Positions 57,766-64,000 of a DNA stretch of 64,000 bases are shown piece by piece. This DNA is from Acanthosepion pharaonis. Lineage: Eukaryota; Mollusca; Cephalopoda; Sepiida; Sepiidae. The position numbers and the translations under genes are program-made. Under the pieces are notes generated by a model that saw only the letters and a program-made list of their open reading frames with translations, was not told where the DNA came from and did not search any database. The stretch covers positions 295,001 through 359,000 of the forward strand of contig CAHIKZ030000582.1 in the NCBI GenBank assembly GCA_903632075.3. Reading direction: 5' to 3'. Within the stretch, counting starts at the first letter, position 1. Each line of letters starts with the position of its first letter.

Positions 57766-58835
57766 AAAGTACTTTCTTCCATTGTCGTAAGGAATAATTA
57801 AGTTAAGGTTGCTTTTAAGTGATGGAACGTTGAGAAATATTTAAAGAGAAGACTGAAGCATACATATAAAAAAAAATGTGTCAAATATTTTTTGGTAAAT
57901 TGCAGGGCAGTCAGTAGAAGTAACGGAAGCTCACCAAATCCGTATTTTCGTTGAATACACAGACGATATAAGGAAGAATACAAAGCAATGGAGCATTGTC
58001 AAAAAATGAATCAAAAAGCGTCTGCTACAACGGAAAGAAATAGTAATTATTGATCAATGGGTTTGAATTGAGAGTGGAAAATAGGCTCTCTATGTTCAAA
58101 GTAAATTGATGTGCTGTTAATTGTCAGGTAGAGATAAATCCTACAGTCTTTGACTACATTGCTAATACACAAGTGGCACACAGTAGGCCGACTTCATAAT
58201 GCTACATAAGAAGTATATTATTTCCAGAACCCAAGTTCTTTTCAGATAAGATTGAAAAGGAAAAAAAAAAAAAAAAAAAAAACATGCCTGCAACACAAAA
58301 CATAACAGAAATCGCTTTACAGGAACTTCGTTCAGAAAGAAATGCTTTATGTTGGCGTAACAAAGTCAGAAGCAGAGTTTGTTTCATGGCAGTAAAGGCT
58401 GAAGCCTCCTGGAAATAACCCATAATTTGATGTGATTTGTTGAAGAGAGAAGCGGAAAGGTAGACTGGGAAACAGCGTTTGACATGAAAGTGGAAACGAT
58501 TGGCTGATCAACAGTTTTAAATGTTATGCAGCAGAAAAGTGTGCTGCCTGTATCTTTTGAGAATTTTCTATGGAAATAAATAGGATTCTTCCTTTTCGGA
58601 GTGTCCCACGAGCAGATTTCTTACGAATTCCGTTAACCTTTGTTATTTGCATTCGCTGATGAGAAAAAAGTTATTTTAAATATAAACCATAAACACATTA
58701 CATTTGAAAATTTGGAAAATAATATATATGGGGGTGTGGGGCCTGTATATTTTATATTTACTATGGAAATAAAAATGGATAAAATCCTTAAAATCCGAAA
58801 ACAAACAAAATGTATAAATTTAAAAACAAAATGAA
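57766..58835. other. No gene recognised; A-run at 58259-58282
   Basis: May contain further decayed LINE sequence on the minus strand, but motifs are too weak to support it. Confidence 0.35.
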
Positions 58836-59765
58836 AGAATTGTCGACGTCAGACGTTTCGGTTTTTAATAAACCATTTTCAAGACAAATTTTTCAATTCG
58901 AAAAATAAAAAAACAAGTCTTATCCAGATAACTGAAAATTTTAAAAAGATCAGCTTTCCGTTTAACGTGGTCACGCCGTAGTTGGGCGACGCTTTTTTTA
59001 ACGTATTCCTAAAAGTTCGTGATTATTTTAAAATTCCACATTAAATTTTATACTTCCACATGCCTGTATGAAAACCTTTATCCCCCCTAAGCGAGATTTG
59101 ATTTTTTTGGGCAGAATACATTCATTTTGAGGGTTGGAAGGGCCCTTAACATCAGTTAACGTTTTATTTTCATTTATGATTTTAGTTGAGTTACAAAATT
59201 TTTTTTCATCTTAGAATTTTTTGTACATATGTGTTTATTTTAATGGGGCGCGTTTTGTAAACAATAAACAAGGAGGATTGATTGATGACGGACGATTTGA
59301 ATGAAAATTTAATGTCTGAATTGAATCAAATTAGCTAGGTATAAGATAGTTAGTGAAGACCAGCCATAAATATATTTTTTTACAAAATAAATCCTGATTA
59401 TTTTAAAAATTCCTGTATTTCCGGATAATACATTTCCATGTTGTAAAAAACGAAAGTATATAGAATAAATATAAAATATAAAATATAATACATATAATAT
59501 ATATAAAAATAAATAATATATATATAATATATATAAATATATATTATATATAACTATATATGGATTTTTGTTTATATGTTATATATATATATTATATATA
59601 TGAAAACGGAAAACCATATATTTATTATATATATACTTTTAGGAATATTATACACGTTAAACGGAAAGCTGGATCTTTTTTAAATAGTTATCTGTTTTAC
59701 TCTTTGTTTTTAATATTTTTATATTTTATTAAAACCGAAACGTCTGACGTCGACAATTCTTTATA
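58836..59765. repeat. Large inverted repeat flanking retroelement tail
   Basis: AAAGAATTGTCGACGTCAGAC at 58835-58855 has its complement at about 59740-59762, and GATCAGCTTTCCGTTTAACGT (about 58949-58969) has its complement with one extra base near 59653-59674. Arms of about 110-140 bp enclose about 680 bp. It lies on the 3' side of the minus-strand Penelope-like element; such elements carry terminal pseudo-LTRs that can be inverted. Confidence 0.8.
58840..58887 (-). ncRNA. Decayed hammerhead-like motif in Penelope-element tail
   Basis: Minus strand: TTGTC (58887-58883), TTGAAAA where the core CTGANGA is expected (two substitutions), stem II GGTTT...AAACC, GAA, stem III ACGT/ACGT with a CTG loop, cleavage base C at 58845, and GACAA (58844-58840), which pairs with the leading TTGTC. 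All three stems can form and GAA, A15.1-U16.1 and the GTC triplet are intact, so it is a recognisable but probably inactive hammerhead. Confidence 0.55.
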
Positions 59766-59973
59766 TTCATTTATGGATATTTATATATATATATATACAT
59801 ATATATATATTATATATATATTTATTATATATATATATTATTATATATATATATATTATACAAATTATATTCATAGTATATATGTGATATATATTACATT
59901 TATATTTTATATATATATATATATATTATATAATATATATATATATATATAATATTATAAATATATTATATAT

Positions 59974-60017
<44 letters not shown>

Positions 60018-60130
60018 TATATAATATTATGAGATATAACATATGTATATTACGTATAATATATATATATGTATATTACTAATACAATATATATTATATA
60101 TATGTATATGATATATATTATATTATATTA
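59455..60130. repeat. AT-only low-complexity region
   Basis: Dominated by TATATA, ATATTATA and TATAATATT units over almost 700 bp, with the inner part of the inverted repeat embedded near 59595-59765. Confidence 0.95.
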
Positions 60131-60139
60131 CATAAATAT

Positions 60140-61949
60140 TGTTGGGTGTCTTTAGGTTTGTGGTAGATATCTCTGATTATATTTTTTCCTATTTCAAATA
60201 AGTATTTCTAAAAATGGTAATTCGTTAAAATTATTTTCTTGGGTGAATTTTGTTTTGGGTCTAAGTTCTGAAGTAGATTGCAGAAATGTTTAATATCGCC
60301 CCATGAGGATTATCCAGAAATGAATCAATCATCTAAGTATCGTTTCCACGATTTAATGAAGTGGGTTTTTATATTTCCCCATTGATTTGTTCCATCTGTT
60401 CATATAAGTTTTCTTCTGGGTAAGTTAATGTTAGGGTGGCATATATAAGTGCCATTGTCATTCCCATTACTGTACCTGGGGCTTGGATATAATTTTTTTT
60501 GTCAAATTCAAAAGTGTTATTGTTTAGAATTCGGTCTATACTGTGGATAATTAATTCGTTAGTAAATCTGGGATGTAGTGTTTCTGGATGTTTTCAACCC
60601 AGAATAAGATTGCCCGTTTACCTAATTCCTGGGTTATATATAGGCTACTCATGACAAAAAGTAGGTATAAGTGTTCCCGGATCAACTTTTTGGAGGTATG
60701 GATCTAAGGAAGTCGAAATAGACTCTGATGTAACTTTGAATATGCTTAGTAAATGGTTGTAGTATTATGTCTATTAAGTTACTGAGTCTGTTAGTTGGAC
60801 AGGCAACTGTAGGTTTGAATGTAAGGTGACTAGTGATTGGGATGTTAATATATTCAGATTTTTGTGTCTGAATAGCTGCTTTTATTTCACTCGATTTGTG
60901 AATTATCGGTAGTCCGTAGAAATTACTTGTTTTTGGTGCAAAGGTTATATTATTCTTTTTTTTTTGTTAATATTTTGTTATGTGTCGTGTACAGTTTTGC
61001 AATTTTTGATATACTATTTTGTCTGTTTTGGTGTCGATGAATTAGTAGTTGTTTTTATCCCCTAGTGGTTATAGAAATTTTGTTTTGTAGTATATTTTGT
61101 GCATGATCACCATAGTGCTGCCTTTATTTGCTTCTTTATAATTATGTTGTTGTTTTTACGGATGCTCTCGAAGGCTTCTCTTTGTATGTAAGGTTGTTGA
61201 ATAGTTTGGATTTTTGTGTAGGTCGAGGTTCCAGAGTTTTTCAAAAAATATGTTTAGCTCATTTGTATTATTATTTTTGCTTGGGAAGTAATTGGATCCA
61301 TTTTTGTATTAATGATTCATCTGTAATATTTTCCTTACTACTAAATGTTTCTTTTAGTCTGAGTTTGCGTTCACATTCTGTAAGCTTCTTTTTTAGTTCT
61401 ATTTTATTGCTTTTTGGAGCAGGGCAGAATTTTAGGCCTAATTTTTATAGTTTGATTCCGTCCTGTGTAAGTGTACACGTAGATAGGTTTATCAGTTTGT
61501 GTTTTTTGTCATCTAAATTGAACTTCCTGTTCGGGCTAGGCCATCTAAAATAATAATAATTGTTTCTTTCCACATATTTCGAGTTTTCCAAGAGATAACC
61601 TCTCTCTACACGTCTTGGGTTTTCTAGCCATTGATAGCTGTTGAGAGTTTTCTAGTAATTGATAGCCATTTAGAGTTTCTCTCGAGGTAAAATTGTTGTT
61701 TCTAGATGGTTCTATATAAGTGTGTCTGTTGTTGCTAGATGTTTCTGGATTTGTTGTTTCTGTTTGGATTGTATGTGGATTGTACGTAGAGATTTTCGGG
61801 GAATCTCGATTCTGTTCCTTGATAGCGGTAGAGGTGTTAGTTTTGGTTTGTTGTGCTAAGTGGTATTTGTAAGTGGTGGCTTTGTGAATGTTTGTTTGTG
61901 TTATGATGTGGTGATATGTTTTAAAGTTTTTTTGTGTGCTGTTAAGCAT
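60140..61949 (-). mobile_element. Penelope-like retroelement remnant with RT
   Basis: Minus strand from 61949 down. A 134-residue Thr/Asn-rich frame (61545-61949) without known domain. Then ILPCSKK, ECERKLRLKETF-like residues and NNIIIKK...STMVIMHKIYY (the ADKGS-like block, near 61140-61090), FYGLPIIHKSSEI (about 60925-60885), RLSNLIDIILQPFTKHIQSY, DPGTLIPTF (degenerate motif A region), ELIIHSIDRILNNNTFEFDK, QAPGTVMGMTMALIYATLTL (motif B, normally G(T)xMGSPLS) and WKRYLDD (motif C, near 60355-60335), then INNFNELPFLEILI-like and DIYHKPKDT. These are the ordered RT blocks of Penelope-like elements. No GIY-YIG domain remains. Frameshifts throughout. Confidence 0.8.
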
Positions 61950-62415
61950 ATTTTCGTAAATGCATTTATTGTGAGGATGTGCTTGCGTGTGGTAGTATGT
62001 ATTAGGTTTCCAGTTTTGTGAGGGTGTTTTCCTGTGATAGTATGTATTACGTTTCTTACCTTGTGGGCCTGTTTATGTGTTCTTACCTCTGTTGTGTGGT
62101 TTTCTCTGTATTTGCCGATCTCGCATGTAGTAGTATCGTGTTTAGTATTGAGTTTTGTTTTGATTTTGGATCGTGTTTTTTAGTTCTGTCCCATTATTCA
62201 ATGTTTTCTTTTTTGGTAATCGGGGCATCAATCATCAACACATCTGCTATTGCTACCAATCATACCAAACGTAATAATTTTATTACCACTTAAGCATAAA
62301 TTCACTTTTGCCAACAGTCTACAAATGAGATCAAGGCTCACTACAAATACAGAAAATGAACAATGAAACATTAAAAAAAAATATAAGAAAACTTCTTCCT
62401 TTAAAAATCGATTCC
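61950..62415. other. No gene recognised; possible 5' leader of Penelope-like element
   Basis: T/G-rich on the plus strand, so A/C-rich in the sense of the minus-strand element next to it. No motif identified. Confidence 0.35.
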
Positions 62416-62420
62416 TTTAA

Positions 62421-62463
62421 TTTGCTTGAAGAAGGTAAGTAGACGGAAAACACCTGTAGCAAA
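62421..62463 (+). ncRNA. Hammerhead ribozyme-like motif, 43 nt (copy 2, decayed)
   Basis: Same layout and length as 41429-41471: TTTGC 62421-62425, TTGAAGA 62426-62432 (first core base C changed to T), a 14-nt stem II region with only two good pairs, AAA replacing GAA, stem III ACA/TGT with a CC loop, A 62458, and GCAAA 62459-62463. Stem I is TTTGC/GCAAA here against TTTAC/GTAAA in copy 1. Shared downstream text ATCCACATTA, AACCAAAAACGTTT shows common descent. Confidence 0.6.
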
Positions 62464-62583
62464 AATATGCGGAATAATATATAATATATACACTAAAACA
62501 AATCCACATTATAACCAAAAACGTTTCCGGTTTCTTTCTTCTTTTAAAATATACATTTTTCTCTCGTTGGAACAATTATAACC

Positions 62584-62588
<5 letters not shown>

Positions 62589-62645
<57 letters not shown>
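62589..62645. repeat. (TA)n microsatellite
   Basis: TA run of about 28 units. Confidence 0.97.
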
Positions 62646-62646
<1 letters not shown>

Positions 62647-62882
62647 CTATATTTCGAAAAATCGAATTTTTGATTTGCCAATCAAAAACAATCTCGAGGG
62701 AAAAAAAAAAAGGTTTTAAAAAAGAAAGAGCTACAAACATGGAGCCAAAAAAAATCGAGATGCAGGTTGAGCCCAAAAAAAAACCCGATAGAGTAACAAC
62801 TTAACAAAAGAGCTCAATACAACCGTAGAAAAAAATAATAATGTTTTTCATAAACGGAAGTGAAACCTAGGTAGGTTTGTGT
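62646..62882. other. No gene; A-rich
   Basis: Short A runs; nothing recognised. Confidence 0.4.
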
Positions 62883-62934
62883 ATCTATATTATATATATA
62901 TTATATATATATATATATATTATATATTATAAAT

Positions 62935-62972
<38 letters not shown>
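62883..62972. repeat. (TA)n then (GA)n microsatellite
   Basis: TA-rich to about 62935 followed by about 17 GA units. Confidence 0.96.
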
Positions 62973-62974
<2 letters not shown>

Positions 62975-62975
<1 letters not shown>

Positions 62976-63068
62976 TAAAAATAATAATGTTTTTTATGAA
63001 AGTATTTATTTATTTATTTATATATATATTTGATATTTCAGATTGACCTCAATCTTTCTTCAGAAATA
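62975..63068 (-). repeat. Tail repeat family with hammerhead-like core (copy 2)
   Basis: Minus strand: TATTT (63068-63064), CTGAAGA (63063-63057), a six-pair hairpin AGATTG/CAATCT with a four-base loop, GAAA, TATC and AAATA (63031-63027). Collinear with 4044-4150 in every element, including the following AAATAAATA run and ACTTTCATAAAA. Stem III is again too short for a standard hammerhead. Confidence 0.5.
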
Positions 63069-63575
63069 ACTCTCTCTCTATACATAATCATTGCCCTTAT
63101 TAAGTAAACCATATATATATACTTCTTTCAGTCAAGCTGTTTGTCAATCGTCATATACTGATAAAAACTTCAAACTTGAACAGAGGAAAATCAAATTGTC
63201 TTGCGTTGCTTCAAGGAACAGCTATAAATTCAGGTGATTGGACTGTTTGAGCTACGAGCAGTCACATTGACACACAACGTCGTAAGAGATGCAAAGGAAT
63301 GGGTATCATTAACTATATTGGCATCTCTTCAGAATGGCCGACAGAACATGATGTTCACCCAGATTTATGGGTGGTGAGTATGGGCTGTAGGAACAGAATT
63401 CTATACGCGATTCAAAATTTTCTTCGTGTTTTGATCCAAGATAAACCGAGTCGTTACCTTCGGCATTTCTTCTTACGCATTCTCAATGTATCGGAATTAA
63501 ACAAAGTAGAAAGAAATGTAAATCTACAGTAGTGGTCATGGAGTAGATTTGTCTGTGCACAAGTCAATATATGAT
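63069..63575. other. No gene recognised
   Basis: The 77-residue frame at 63299-63532 is of ordinary composition but resembles nothing I recognise and lacks gene context. Confidence 0.4.
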
Positions 63576-63576
63576 A

Positions 63577-63577
<1 letters not shown>

Positions 63578-63645
<68 letters not shown>

Positions 63646-63667
63646 CACATTCATTTCTTTTCTACTT

Positions 63668-63707
<40 letters not shown>
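63578..63707. repeat. Two (TA)n microsatellites
   Basis: TA tracts at 63578-63642 and 63673-63707 separated by a 30-bp unique segment. Confidence 0.97.
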
Positions 63708-63710
<3 letters not shown>

Positions 63711-63863
63711 GAAATATAGTCTTAAGATATGCTATATTTATAGGATAAAGTGCTCAATATCAGAGATAGAGCGTGTGTAAATATAAAAGTGAACATAGAA
63801 GTCCACACTTTGAGGCGACGCATGAAACAGACTGTCGCCTCAAAGTGCGGACTTCTATGTTCA

Positions 63864-63870
<7 letters not shown>
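63708..63870. repeat. Foldback repeat family, both arms (copy 6)
   Basis: Begins GAAGAAATATAGTCTTAAGA as in copies 4 and 5. Arms 63783-63819 and 63834-63870 are 37 bp with one mismatch, around a 14-nt loop containing CATGAAACAGACT. Enclosed by (TA)n on both sides. Confidence 0.9.
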
Positions 63871-63934
<64 letters not shown>

Positions 63935-63960
63935 GTGTTGTGTGTGTGTGTGTGTGTGTG
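63868..63960. repeat. (TA)n(TG)n microsatellite
   Basis: About 31 TA units then about 12 TG units with one TTG interruption. Confidence 0.97.
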
Positions 63961-64000
63961 AGAGGAGGTTTCTGTAAATAATTCGCTCAAACTTCTTATA

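Noticed and set aside
61128..61553. 141-residue plus-strand hydrophobic frame
   Set aside because: It is the antisense of the Penelope-like element; hydrophobicity comes from the T-rich complement of Lys/Asn codons.
63299..63532. 77-residue frame of ordinary composition
   Set aside because: Looked gene-like but has no recognisable domain and lies between repeats; no exon signals supported.

Overview
The window looks like repeat-dense intergenic DNA from a large animal genome. A mollusc, and specifically an octopus-like cephalopod, is my best guess. The reasons are very long (TA)n and (ATCT)n tracts, tRNA- and 5S-derived SINEs, R4/Dong-like, I-like, Jockey/CR1-like and RTE-like LINE remnants, Penelope-like elements and Tc1/mariner fragments. 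No host protein-coding gene can be supported. Nearly all long open frames are (TA)n translations or shadows of decayed transposons, and the species call is inference.

Layout. 0.6-1.85 kb: Penelope-like element, plus strand. 2.3-4.65 kb: long (TA)n tracts, a hammerhead-like tail repeat and a foldback half-copy. 6.3 kb: pogo/Tigger-like MITE. 7.4-9.0 kb: GC-richer LTR-element remnant. 9.8-11.9 kb: foldback repeat, microsatellites and a 5S rRNA-tRNA chimeric SINE. 12.3-13.8 kb: Tc1-like transposase fragment and RTE LINE fragment. 15.8-20.1 kb: one large minus-strand I-like LINE with a SINE, an inverted duplication of itself and a non-autonomous Tc1-like element nested in it. 21.3-22.0 kb: RTE-like LINE. 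23.5-24.2 kb: second 5S-tRNA SINE, then a repeat with a U2 snRNA-like head. 27.1-30.5 kb: two head-to-tail R4/Dong-like LINEs joined at an (AAT)n tract. 31.1-31.6 kb: tRNA SINE. 32.25-36 kb: LINE fragments, a 258-bp triplicated satellite and a third R4/Dong fragment between AAT tracts. 36.5-38.8 kb: foldback copies, a rearranged transposase pseudogene, complex microsatellite and SINE. 41.4 kb: hammerhead-like motif. 43.4-44.5 kb: copy of the 36.8-37.4 kb block. 46.0-47.9 kb: Jockey/CR1-like LINE. 48.7-49.2 kb: second non-autonomous Tc1-like element. 51.75-52.2 kb: tRNA-like head fused to a hammerhead ribozyme of perfect consensus. 53.3 kb: SINE with 14-bp target-site duplications. 57.2-57.8 kb: LINE tail. 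58.8-61.95 kb: second Penelope-like element with a hammerhead-like tail. 62.4-63.9 kb: further hammerhead-like and foldback repeats.

The unifying theme is self-cleaving-ribozyme architecture in dispersed non-coding repeats. One 43-nt hammerhead (52066-52108) is complete. A second 43-nt fold occurs in two diverged copies (41.43 kb minus, 62.42 kb plus) with a compensatory change in stem I. Weaker hammerhead-like cores sit in the foldback family, in a tail family at 4.04/63.03 kb and beside the 60-kb Penelope-like element. Many of these repeats abut (TA)n tracts.
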